12,670 bases of DNA, taken from NCBI GenBank assembly GCA_018712665.1, contig DVGP01000250.1:1-12670 (forward strand). Reading direction: 5' to 3'. Of this stretch, positions 7,884 through 12,670 are shown piece after piece; within the stretch, counting starts at the first letter, position 1, and each line of letters begins with the position of its first letter. The stretch comes from Candidatus Pelethomonas intestinigallinarum (GTDB taxonomy: Bacteria; Bacillota; Clostridia; Oscillospirales; Oscillospiraceae). Both the position numbers and the translations under genes were made by a program. Below the pieces are notes generated by a model, which was given only the letters and a program-made list of their open reading frames with translations, ran no database searches and had not been told where the DNA came from.

Positions 7884-8813
7884 TTGCGATTTCCCAAGCC
7901 TCTGTTCCCCGGCGCCCGGGTGGCGCTGCTCAGCGCCAGCGGCATCGTCCGGGCGGAGCGGCTGCCCCAGGCCGCCGACGCTGTGCGGTCCCTGGGCCTG
8001 GAGCCGGTGATCTACCCCTCCTGCCGCTACGAGAACCGCCACGGCTATCTGGCCGCCGATGACCGGCAGCGGGCGGATGATCTGAACGCCGCCTTCGCCG
8101 ATCCGTCCATCGACGGCATCCTGGCCATCAAGGGGGGCTACGGCGCCCACCGGGTGCTGCCCCTGCTGGACTGGGAGGTGATCCGGGCCAACCCCAAGTA
8201 CTTCTCCGGCTACAGCGACGTCACCGCCCTCCACACCGCCCTCAACCAGGTCTGCGGTCTGGTGACCTACCACACCATGATGCCCGCCACGGAGTACTAC
8301 GAGGACGTGGGGGAATACTCCATGGACTGGCTGAAGCGTGCCCTCTTCGGCGGCCTCCAGGGCCGTCTGAAGAACCCGGAGGGACAGCGCCTGACCACTC
8401 TGGTCCCAGGCCGTGCCCAGGGCCCCCTGTGCGGCGGCAACCTGTCTCTGCTGGCCGCCTCCCTGGGCACCCCCTGGGAGATCGACACCCGGGGAAAGCT
8501 CCTGTTCCTGGAGGACGTTGACGAGCACACCTACCGGGTGGACGGGATGCTCACTCAGCTGCGGAACGCCGGCAAGTTCGACCAGTGCGCCGGGGTGATC
8601 CTGGGGGCCTGGACCAACTGCACGCCCCAGGTGGAGGAGCACAACCTGGAGCTGCCGGAGATCTTCCGGGAGCTCATCGCACCCGCCGGGAAGCCCGCGG
8701 TGATGGGCCTGGCCTGCGGCCACGTGATCCCCACCCTGTCCCTGCCCCTGGGGGCCCAGGCGGCGCTGGACGCCGGTGAGGGCGTACTGGAGGTGCCTGA
8801 TGACCCCCGCTGA
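7884..8813 (+). CDS. ldcA: LD-carboxypeptidase (peptidase family S66)
   Basis: The 309-aa product matches LdcA/YkfA, cytoplasmic serine peptidases that remove the terminal D-Ala from murein tetrapeptides at the L-center to D-Ala bond. The nucleophile is Ser111 in GYSDVT. The other two members of the Ser-Glu-His triad are Glu210 (in LFLEDVDE) and His280 (in ACGHVIPTLSLPLG). AIKGGYG (81-87) is also typical. There is no signal peptide, as expected for a recycling enzyme. The start is most likely TTG 7884, because AAAGGAG (7869-7875) lies 8 nt before it; the in-frame GTG at 7875 overlaps that ribosome site and is unlikely. It follows the ATPase gene by 21 nt and overlaps the next gene by 14 nt. 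It corresponds to ykfA, which in B. subtilis accompanies the epimerase and NlpC/P60 genes. Confidence 0.92.
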   Translation: MRFPKPLFPGARVALLSASGIVRAERLPQAADAVRSLGLEPVIYPSCRYENRHGYLAADDRQRADDLNAAFADPSIDGILAIKGGYGAHRVLPLLDWEVIRANPKYFSGYSDVTALHTALNQVCGLVTYHTMMPATEYYEDVGEYSMDWLKRALFGGLQGRLKNPEGQRLTTLVPGRAQGPLCGGNLSLLAASLGTPWEIDTRGKLLFLEDVDEHTYRVDGMLTQLRNAGKFDQCAGVILGAWTNCTPQVEEHNLELPEIFRELIAPAGKPAVMGLACGHVIPTLSLPLGAQAALDAGEGVLEVPDDPR

Positions 8814-9597
8814 ACTGGAAACATATCTCCGGGGAGAGCTGGACGCCTTCCCCGGGCGGGCCGCCCTGCTGATGGCGGAGGCCGAGAGCGGCCGGGTCCT
8901 CCACGCCGCCGACCCCGACGTTCAGGTGGTCTCCGCCTCCACCATCAAGGTCCCCATCCTCTGTGCCGCCCTGGAGCTGTGCCGGCGGGGGGAGCTGTCG
9001 CTCTCCCAGCTGGTGCCCATCCCGGAAGACCGGATCTGCCCGGACACCTCGGTGTTTGAGGAGGGCAACCGGCAAGAGGCCGGCTACCCCCTGTGGGAGC
9101 TGCTGTACTGGATGATCGTCCTCAGCGACAACACTGCCACCAACGCCGTCATCCGCCTGTTGGGGTACGACGTTGTGAACGGCTGGTGCCGGGCTCACGG
9201 CCTGGAGCGGACCAGGCTGGAGCGGGAAATGCTGGACTGGGACGCCATCGCTGCCGGCCGGAACAACTACACCTCCCCGGCGGACCAGTGCCGGGTGTAC
9301 CGGCTTCTGTACCGGGGGGAGGTCCTGACGCCGGAGCTGCGGGAGACCGCCATGGACTTCCTCCGCCGCCAGCGGCACATGGACGGCCTGATGCGGTACA
9401 TCCCCGACAACATTGCCGTGGCCCACAAGGGCGGGTGCCTGGACTATCTGGACCACGACGCCGGGCTCTTCCTTTTGCCGCGGCGCCCCTACTTCCTGGG
9501 GATCTTCACCTGGGAGGGCCCCAGCGTGGAGGGAGACCCCCGGCAGAGACAGCTCATCGGCCGCCTGTCCAAGGCGGTGTACCAGACTTACCGCTGA
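8800..9597 (+). CDS. Class A beta-lactamase-like serine hydrolase, no visible signal peptide
   Basis: The 265-aa product has the three penicillin-recognising motifs: SxxK as S47-T-I-K50, SDN as S109-D110-N111, and a K-G-G box at K210-G212 in place of KTG. EREMLDWDAIAAGRNNYTSPAD (141-162) corresponds to the omega-loop region of the beta-lactamase2 family, but I cannot find the ExxLN motif that holds Glu166 of true class A beta-lactamases. The N-terminus (MTPAELETYLRGELDAF) is polar, so the protein looks cytoplasmic. GGAGG (8789-8793) lies 6 nt before ATG 8800, and the gene overlaps the LD-carboxypeptidase gene by 14 nt, so it is firmly part of the operon. The context suggests a hydrolase acting on D-Ala-containing or amidated wall peptides. 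That is inference: the fold is clear, the substrate is not. Drug resistance is not indicated. Confidence 0.85.
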   Translation: MTPAELETYLRGELDAFPGRAALLMAEAESGRVLHAADPDVQVVSASTIKVPILCAALELCRRGELSLSQLVPIPEDRICPDTSVFEEGNRQEAGYPLWELLYWMIVLSDNTATNAVIRLLGYDVVNGWCRAHGLERTRLEREMLDWDAIAAGRNNYTSPADQCRVYRLLYRGEVLTPELRETAMDFLRRQRHMDGLMRYIPDNIAVAHKGGCLDYLDHDAGLFLLPRRPYFLGIFTWEGPSVEGDPRQRQLIGRLSKAVYQTYR

Positions 9598-9610
9598 GGA
9601 GGGAGCAACC

Positions 9611-10441
9611 GTGAAAGCCATTGTGAACGTCCCCATCTGTCCCCTGCTGGACCGCCCCGGCCCTGTGGGCGGGGACTACCCTACGGTGGTGGATGAGGCC
9701 CTGTACGGCATGGTGGTGGAGCTGCTGGAGAGCCCCGCCCCCGGCTGGCGGCGGGTCCGCACCTATTACCGCTATGAGGGCGTCGTCCGGGAGGCCGATC
9801 TGATCCCGGGAGACGAGGAGGCGGCCGCCTGGGCGGCCCTGCCCAAGCTGACGGTGTGGCACAAGAACTTCTGCGACGTGCTCACCGCCCCCAAGGTCCA
9901 GGGGTATCCCCTGGTCACCCTGCCCCGGGGCGCGGTAGTATCCCCCACCGGGGAGGCGGAGAAGGGCTGGCGGCCCGTCCGCCTGGCGGACGGCCAGACC
10001 GGCTTTGTCCAGGACGGCATTTTGGGTCCCTACTACACCGCCCCCAGCGCGGGGGAGGAAGGGGCGCTCCGCCGCCGCCTGACGGAGACCGCCCTGCTGT
10101 ACCGGGGGACCCCCTACCGCTGGGGCGGCAAAACCCCCATGGGCATCGACTGTTCCGGGCTGGTGTCCATGGCCTACCTCCTCAACGGCATCGTCATCTA
10201 CCGTGATGCCGGGATCAAGGAGGGTTTCCCCATCCGGCCCATCGATCCGAAGGACGCCAAGCCGGGGGACCTGCTGTTCTTCCCGGGCCATGTGGCCATG
10301 TACCTGGGAGAGGGGCGGTATGTCCACTCCACCGGCCGGGCGGGGGACGACGGGGTGGCCATCAACTCCCTGGACCCCGCTGCCCCGGACTTCCGGCGGG
10401 ACCTGCTGGAGAAGCTCTCCGGAGCCGGCAGCTATTTTTGA
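9611..10441 (+). CDS. ykfC: NlpC/P60 gamma-D-glutamyl-diamino acid endopeptidase with two SH3b domains
   Basis: The 276-aa product has two SH3-like segments (about 1-66 and 77-143) followed by an NlpC/P60 cysteine peptidase domain (about 150-276). Catalytic residues visible are Cys181 in GIDCSGLVSMAY, His227 in GHVAMYLG, and a third polar residue, probably His239 in YVHSTG. This architecture and the lack of a signal peptide match YkfC. YkfC cleaves the gamma-D-Glu to diaminopimelate or lysine bond of peptides with a free N-terminal L-Ala and releases L-Ala-D-Glu, the substrate of the epimerase encoded first in this operon. GTG 9611 is chosen because GAGGAGGGAG (9596-9605) lies just upstream; the longer open frame before it overlaps the serine hydrolase gene and lacks support. 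The gap to the upstream gene is 13 nt. Confidence 0.93.
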   Translation: MKAIVNVPICPLLDRPGPVGGDYPTVVDEALYGMVVELLESPAPGWRRVRTYYRYEGVVREADLIPGDEEAAAWAALPKLTVWHKNFCDVLTAPKVQGYPLVTLPRGAVVSPTGEAEKGWRPVRLADGQTGFVQDGILGPYYTAPSAGEEGALRRRLTETALLYRGTPYRWGGKTPMGIDCSGLVSMAYLLNGIVIYRDAGIKEGFPIRPIDPKDAKPGDLLFFPGHVAMYLGEGRYVHSTGRAGDDGVAINSLDPAAPDFRRDLLEKLSGAGSYF

Positions 10442-10462
10442 TCCTTTTACTCGAAAAATAAC

Positions 10463-10496
10463 CCGGCCCCCACCGCTGAAGAGCGGCGGGGGCCGG
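10463..10496. promoter_or_regulatory. Strong intercistronic hairpin with a T-rich side on the minus strand
   Basis: CCGGCCCCC (10463-10471) pairs with GGGGGCCGG (10488-10496). An inner CCGCT/AGCGG stem closes a GAAG loop, interrupted by one A/C mismatch. On the + strand no T-run follows; the ribosome site of the M55 gene comes directly after. Read on the minus strand, the hairpin is followed by GGGTTATTTTTCG, which resembles an intrinsic terminator against antisense transcription. On the + strand it may stabilise the upstream mRNA or lower M55 expression. Confidence 0.6.
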
Positions 10497-10515
10497 ATCA
10501 AGAGAGGAGCGCACC

Positions 10516-11322
10516 ATGAAAGTTTATCTCAGTGCCGACATTGAGGGCACCTGCGGCATCTGCGACTGGAGCGAGACCGAGCGGAGCACTCGGGACGATT
10601 ACATCATCTACCGGGATCAGATGCAGCGGGAGGTCAACGCCGCCTGTGAGGCCGCCATCGCCGCCGGGGCGGAGTATGTCTATGTGAAGGACGCCCACGA
10701 CTCCGCCCGGAACCTGATTCCCATGGAGCTGCCGGAGCAGGTCCGCGTCCACCGGGGCTGGAGCGGCGACCCCCTGTCCATGATGTCCGGTTTGGATGGG
10801 GACCGGTTCGACGCGGTGTTCTTCACCGGCTACCACGCCTGGGCCTCCTGCCCCGGCAACCCCCTGTCCCACACCATGAATCTGAAAAACAATTTCGTCA
10901 CCCTCAACGGCCAGTACATGAGCGAGTTCATGATGAACGCCTACACCGCCGCCTACTACGGCGTGCCCGTCACCTTTCTCTCGGGAGACGAGGCCCTGTG
11001 CGAATTTGCTAAGGAGCTCATCCCCGGCATCACCACCGTAGCGGTGAACCGTGGTGTCGGCGGCGCCGCCTGTTCCATCCACCCGGCGGCAGCGGTGCGG
11101 GAGATCCGGGAGAAGGCGGAGGCCTCCCTGGCCAATTTGGATCGCTGCCGGCTGACACTGCCCGACAGCTTCGAGATGGTGGTCTCCTTCAAGGAGCACC
11201 GCCAGGCCTACAGCCGCTCCTTCTACCCCGGCGCCCGACTTCTGGCCCCCACTCAGGTGGCTTTCTCCTCCGGTGACTGGTACGAGATGCTGCGCTTCTC
11301 CCACTTCTTCCTCAGCGACTGA
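10516..11322 (+). CDS. dppA: D-aminopeptidase, DppA type (peptidase family M55)
   Basis: The 268-aa product begins MKVYLSADIEGTCGI, the hallmark of M55 zinc peptidases: Asp8 and Glu10 are metal ligands. KDAHDS (58-63) supplies His61, GYHA (105-108) supplies His107, and QYMSEF (133-138) supplies Glu137, close to the positions known in B. subtilis DppA. The family forms decamers and removes N-terminal D-amino acids, preferring D-Ala-D-Ala and D-Ala-Gly-Gly. I could not place the reported catalytic cysteine with certainty; Cys112 is the nearest candidate. The symbol follows B. subtilis usage and is not the E. coli binding protein DppA. GAGAGGAG (10502-10509) lies 6 nt before the ATG. The 74-nt gap upstream holds a hairpin, so expression may differ from the rest. 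It is the last gene of the operon. Confidence 0.93.
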   Translation: MKVYLSADIEGTCGICDWSETERSTRDDYIIYRDQMQREVNAACEAAIAAGAEYVYVKDAHDSARNLIPMELPEQVRVHRGWSGDPLSMMSGLDGDRFDAVFFTGYHAWASCPGNPLSHTMNLKNNFVTLNGQYMSEFMMNAYTAAYYGVPVTFLSGDEALCEFAKELIPGITTVAVNRGVGGAACSIHPAAAVREIREKAEASLANLDRCRLTLPDSFEMVVSFKEHRQAYSRSFYPGARLLAPTQVAFSSGDWYEMLRFSHFFLSD

Positions 11323-11335
11323 GATCCTGTCCTAA

Positions 11336-11362
11336 AAGGGCCGGCACTTTATGCCGGCCCTT
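11336..11362 (+). terminator. Probable 3' hairpin of the muropeptide operon
   Basis: AAGGGCCGGCA (11336-11346) and TGCCGGCCCTT (11352-11362) form an 11-bp perfect stem with a 5-nt loop, 13 nt after the M55 stop codon. The following bases (CAGTGTG) lack a T-run, so termination may be partial. On the minus strand the stem is followed by TTAGG, giving a four-T tail. The same stem recurs at 11578-11614, and this copy is also the left end of the repeat element there. Confidence 0.6.
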
Positions 11363-11501
11363 CAGTGTGTCGAAGAACTCCCTTCAGAAGAAAAAAGCTG
11401 CACAGCGCAGGGGGGAGCTCGAGGGGGCAAAGCCCGCCTCGAATCCAATCGAATGCCCCGCGAAGCCTTGCCGCGCAAGGCGTGCGGCCCGCGAAGCGGG
11501 G

Positions 11502-11530
11502 ACTTTCACACTGCTCCGCAGTGTGAAAGT
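11502..11530. repeat. Perfect 13-bp hairpin inside the element
   Basis: ACTTTCACACTGC (11502-11514) pairs perfectly with GCAGTGTGAAAGT (11518-11530) over a TCC loop. It has no T-run and no nearby gene, which fits a structural part of the repeat or of an RNA. Confidence 0.7.
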
Positions 11531-11542
11531 AACGGCATTTTA

Positions 11543-11579
11543 GGCTGCGAAAAAGTCTGACAAGACTTTTTCGACAGCC
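11543..11579. repeat. 16-bp bulged hairpin with an A/T-rich stem
   Basis: GGCTG plus CGAAAAAGTCT (11543-11558) pairs with AGACTTTTTCG and CAGCC (11563-11579) across a GACA loop, with one bulged A at 11574. Its last two bases are shared with the next hairpin, so the two structures compete or stack end to end. Confidence 0.65.
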
Positions 11580-11614
11580 GTGAAGGGCCGGCACAGAGTG
11601 CCGGCCCTTCACGG
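11578..11614. terminator. 17-bp perfect hairpin at the right end of the element
   Basis: CCGTGAAGGGCCGGCAC (11578-11594) pairs without mismatch with GTGCCGGCCCTTCACGG (11598-11614), loop AGA, followed by TTTG on the + strand. It is the strongest stem in the window and a longer copy of the 11336-11362 hairpin. It may be a back-up terminator for the operon. Confidence 0.55.
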
Positions 11615-11663
11615 TTTGAAAATGGAGAGAGGGAGAAAAGAAAGCTTTCCTTTTGACATGTTC

Positions 11664-11692
11664 ATCATAGTACACCTTCTTCCGCAAGTCAA
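11664..11692 (-). promoter_or_regulatory. Near-consensus sigma-A promoter reading leftward into the hairpin element
   Basis: On the minus strand TTGACT (11692-11687) is followed by exactly 17 nt and TATGAT (11669-11664); each hexamer has one mismatch to consensus. A transcript would start near 11657 and read through the whole hairpin element toward the 3' end of the M55 gene. No minus-strand coding gene was identified downstream, so a non-coding product, or a relic promoter, is implied. Confidence 0.55.
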
Positions 11693-11930
11693 CCGCCCCC
11701 GGTGATTATTTACGAAATATTCATATATAGTTCAAAAATCATTCAATAAATGTAAGTTAACCAGGAAATTCTTAATTATATGGACCATCGTGAGATTTTT
11801 CGCGCCAAGGTCCAGAGATCTGTCGGTTGAGAAAACGCTGCATTGGCATCCTAGGCCAGGAGGGTAGAGTTGCTGTAAGCTTTATTTTCAAAGTGTGGTA
11901 AATGCGACAGATTTTTTCACTAAAATCCGC

Positions 11931-11936
11931 TATACT
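11931..11936 (+). promoter_or_regulatory. Possible -10 box of the rubredoxin promoter
   Basis: TATACT (11931-11936) matches the -10 hexamer used by the large operon and lies about 60 nt before the rubredoxin start. No good -35 is present at 16-18 nt; GCGACA (11904-11909) would need a 21-nt spacer. The promoter may be activator-dependent or misplaced here. Confidence 0.3.
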
Positions 11937-11996
11937 GATGTCACTACAAAGGATACTTCGGCCTATACAGGTCGTAAATAGAAAGGAAAGCAAGCT

Positions 11997-12152
11997 ATGA
12001 AGTACGTCTGCGATGTCTGCGGCTATGTGTACGACGAGGCTCTGGGCGATCCTGATAATGGCATCGCCCCCGGCACCAAGTGGGAGGACCTGCCCGACGA
12101 TTTTGTATGCCCCCTGTGCGGTGTGGGCAAGGATCAGTTTTCCGCGGAGTAA
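11997..12152 (+). CDS. Rubredoxin, 51 aa
   Basis: The short frame encodes a complete rubredoxin, a one-iron electron carrier of the cytoplasm. The two iron-binding pairs are CDVCGY (Cys5, Cys8) and CPLCGV (Cys38, Cys41). Between them are the conserved YVYDEALGDPDNGIAPGT and WEDLPDDFVCP segments with the family's aromatic core residues. The length is normal for the family (50-54 aa). GAAAGGA (11981-11987) lies 9 nt before ATG 11997. The gene stands alone, between a non-coding gap and its own terminator. In anaerobes rubredoxin commonly passes electrons to rubrerythrin, flavodiiron proteins or superoxide reductase; no such partner is in the window. Confidence 0.96.
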   Translation: MKYVCDVCGYVYDEALGDPDNGIAPGTKWEDLPDDFVCPLCGVGKDQFSAE

Positions 12153-12167
12153 TTGGTGATCATGCCT

Positions 12168-12198
12168 AGCGCCCGGCCATACGGCCGGGCGCTTTTTT
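12168..12198 (+). terminator. Intrinsic terminator after rubredoxin
   Basis: GCGCCCGGCC (12169-12178) pairs perfectly with GGCCGGGCGC (12183-12192) over an ATAC loop, followed by six Ts (12193-12198). An extra A-T pair can extend the stem. This is a textbook Rho-independent terminator, 16 nt after the stop codon. Confidence 0.92.
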
Positions 12199-12612
12199 GC
12201 TGCCTTCTGTCGGGGCTGCTTTGCATCTTTATGCGGCATTTTGTGTATATTCTTCTCTTCTAAGATGTTCACTTTTTTCAGTGGAATTCCTTCAATCTGT
12301 CCTCTTTTATCAGCTTTTCCGAATTCAACTCTGACAGCAGCGCGGCGGAAGCCACCAAAACGCTACCGCCGGAAGCCATTGCGCCCCAGACGGTTCACGC
12401 TCCCGGCTGGAGGCGGTTGCTACCAAAATCGAAAAAAATGCTACCAGACTTTTTGATAGAACCCCGCAAACCCTTGCGGTGCAATGACTTGCGGCCGGCT
12501 TCCAGGTGGAGCAAGGGGCTTGATGCGGTCATTTTATTGCAGTTTTTGCTGTATAAATAGCCAATTCAACGACTTTCTTACCCAAAAAATTCAGAAGGAG
12601 GAAAAATCCGCA
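12199..12612. other. 414-nt non-coding gap with small repeats
   Basis: No reading frame here resembles a protein family. Visible structure: CGGAAGCCA occurs twice (12346-12354, 12370-12378), GCTACC three times (12362, 12419, 12440), and a CCGCAA/TTGCGG hairpin with a 4-nt loop lies at 12464-12479, with a further TTGCGG at 12489-12494. The last 80 nt are AT-rich and form the leader of the next gene; TATAAAT at 12552-12558 is a possible -10 box without a clear -35. The repeats could be the relic of an inserted element. Confidence 0.5.
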
Positions 12613-12670
12613 ATGAGAAATCTGAAGAAGATTCTCGCACTGGCCCTGGCTCTGGTCATGAGCATGTCTC
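12613..12670 (+). CDS. Start of a secreted protein (signal peptide only)
   Basis: Nineteen codons are visible before the window ends: MRNLKKILALALALVMSMS. The pattern of a basic head (RNLKK) and a hydrophobic alanine/leucine core is a Sec signal peptide of a kind common on clostridial surface proteins. AAGGAGG (12595-12601) precedes ATG 12613 by 11 nt. Neither a cleavage site nor a lipobox has been reached, so nothing can be said about the mature protein. Confidence 0.8.
   Translation, partial: MRNLKKILALALALVMSMS

Larger units (their letters stand above)
11336..11609. repeat. About 274-bp hairpin-rich element with terminal inverted repeats (MITE-like)
   Basis: Bases 11336-11374 and the reverse complement of 11570-11609 match at about 34 of 40 places: AAGGGCCGGCAC, then a variable loop, TGCCGGCCCTTCA, a variable 3-4 nt, and TGTCGAA. 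Each terminal repeat is itself a hairpin. Between them lie GCCTTGC/GCAAGGC, CCCGC/GCGGG, a perfect 13-bp hairpin and a long A/T-stem hairpin. No convincing target-site duplication flanks it, and I trust no open frame inside it. It could be a miniature mobile repeat, a structured RNA gene, or terminators that arose by duplication. Confidence 0.55.
11615..11996. other. 382-nt non-coding, AT-richer gap before rubredoxin
   Basis: The base composition drops sharply in G+C compared with the genes on the left, especially at 11700-11785. Contents seen are a purine-rich stretch (11622-11643), the minus-strand promoter at 11664-11692, a short inverted repeat TGGACC/GGTCCA with ends near 11780 and 11815, and the leader of the rubredoxin gene. 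No reading frame with family resemblance was found on either strand. Confidence 0.6.

Noticed and set aside
8800..9597. Annotation as an antibiotic-resistance beta-lactamase
   Set aside because: It lacks a signal peptide and the ExxLN motif, and it is coupled to recycling genes. The shared fold alone does not support resistance.
11320..11630. Target-site duplication flanking the repeat element
   Set aside because: The bases left of 11336 (CTGTCCTAA) and right of 11609 (CACGGTTTG) do not match in a way that stands out, so insertion by transposition is not shown.
11611..11667. 18-aa minus-strand frame (MNMSKGKLSFLPLSIFKP) at the predicted RNA start
   Set aside because: Its first ATG overlaps the -10 box and there is no ribosome site. 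It is too short to support without translation data.
11349..11687. 112-aa minus-strand frame through the hairpin element
   Set aside because: Its start lies inside the predicted promoter, it has no ribosome site, and the sequence is just the translation of serial hairpins.
11772..12272. 166-aa minus-strand frame covering rubredoxin
   Set aside because: It runs antisense across a certain rubredoxin gene and its terminator, and the product shows no recognisable domain.
12340..12450. CRISPR array or replication iterons
   Set aside because: The repeated units are only 6-9 bp with uneven spacing, far too short and irregular for CRISPR and not convincing as iterons.
12241..12456. 71-aa plus-strand frame between rubredoxin and the secreted protein
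   Set aside because: It has no ribosome site, an irregular composition, and follows a strong terminator with no clear promoter.

Overview
The window looks like chromosome from a high-GC Clostridia member, most likely an Oscillospiraceae-type gut anaerobe of the Flavonifractor/Lawsonibacter/Oscillibacter kind. This is inferred from strongly GC-biased codons, near-consensus AGGAGG ribosome sites, a spore-type GH18 enzyme, a stand-alone rubredoxin, and lipoprotein and export signals of Gram-positive style. All genes called here lie on the + strand. No tRNA, rRNA, CRISPR array or transposase gene was seen.

Layout. (1) 1-411 is the 3' end of a YaaH/SleL-type glycoside hydrolase 18 gene. (2) 412-550 carries a good sigma-A promoter (TGGACA, 17 nt, TATACT with an extended -10). 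(3) 551-11322 is a ten-gene co-directional operon: dipeptide epimerase, peptide-binding lipoprotein, two permeases, two ATPases, LD-carboxypeptidase, class A beta-lactamase-like serine hydrolase, NlpC/P60 endopeptidase and M55 D-aminopeptidase. From the first permease to the NlpC/P60 gene the genes overlap or lie within 21 nt of each other. The larger gaps (120, 200 and 74 nt) hold inverted repeats. (4) 11336-11614 is a hairpin-rich intergenic element with about 40-bp imperfect terminal inverted repeats. A strong minus-strand promoter (TTGACT, 17 nt, TATGAT) just to its right points into it. (5) 11615-11996 is AT-richer and has no gene I trust. (6) 11997-12152 is a 51-aa rubredoxin with its own RBS and a strong intrinsic terminator. 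(7) 12199-12612 is non-coding with small repeats. (8) 12613 starts a secreted protein that runs off the window.

How the genes work together. The gene set matches, in content but not in order, the adjacent dppABCDE and ykfABCD genes of Bacillus subtilis, and fits uptake and full dismantling of peptidoglycan stem peptides. The lipoprotein and ABC transporter would import muropeptides. The LD-carboxypeptidase would remove the terminal D-Ala. The NlpC/P60 enzyme would cut gamma-D-Glu-diamino acid to release L-Ala-D-Glu. The epimerase would convert that to L-Ala-L-Glu for ordinary peptidases, and the M55 enzyme would free D-amino acids from D-peptides. The serine hydrolase, with no visible signal peptide, is the component without an obvious assigned role and the best candidate for something new. 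The GH18 gene just upstream acts on the same polymer but seems to be a separate transcription unit.
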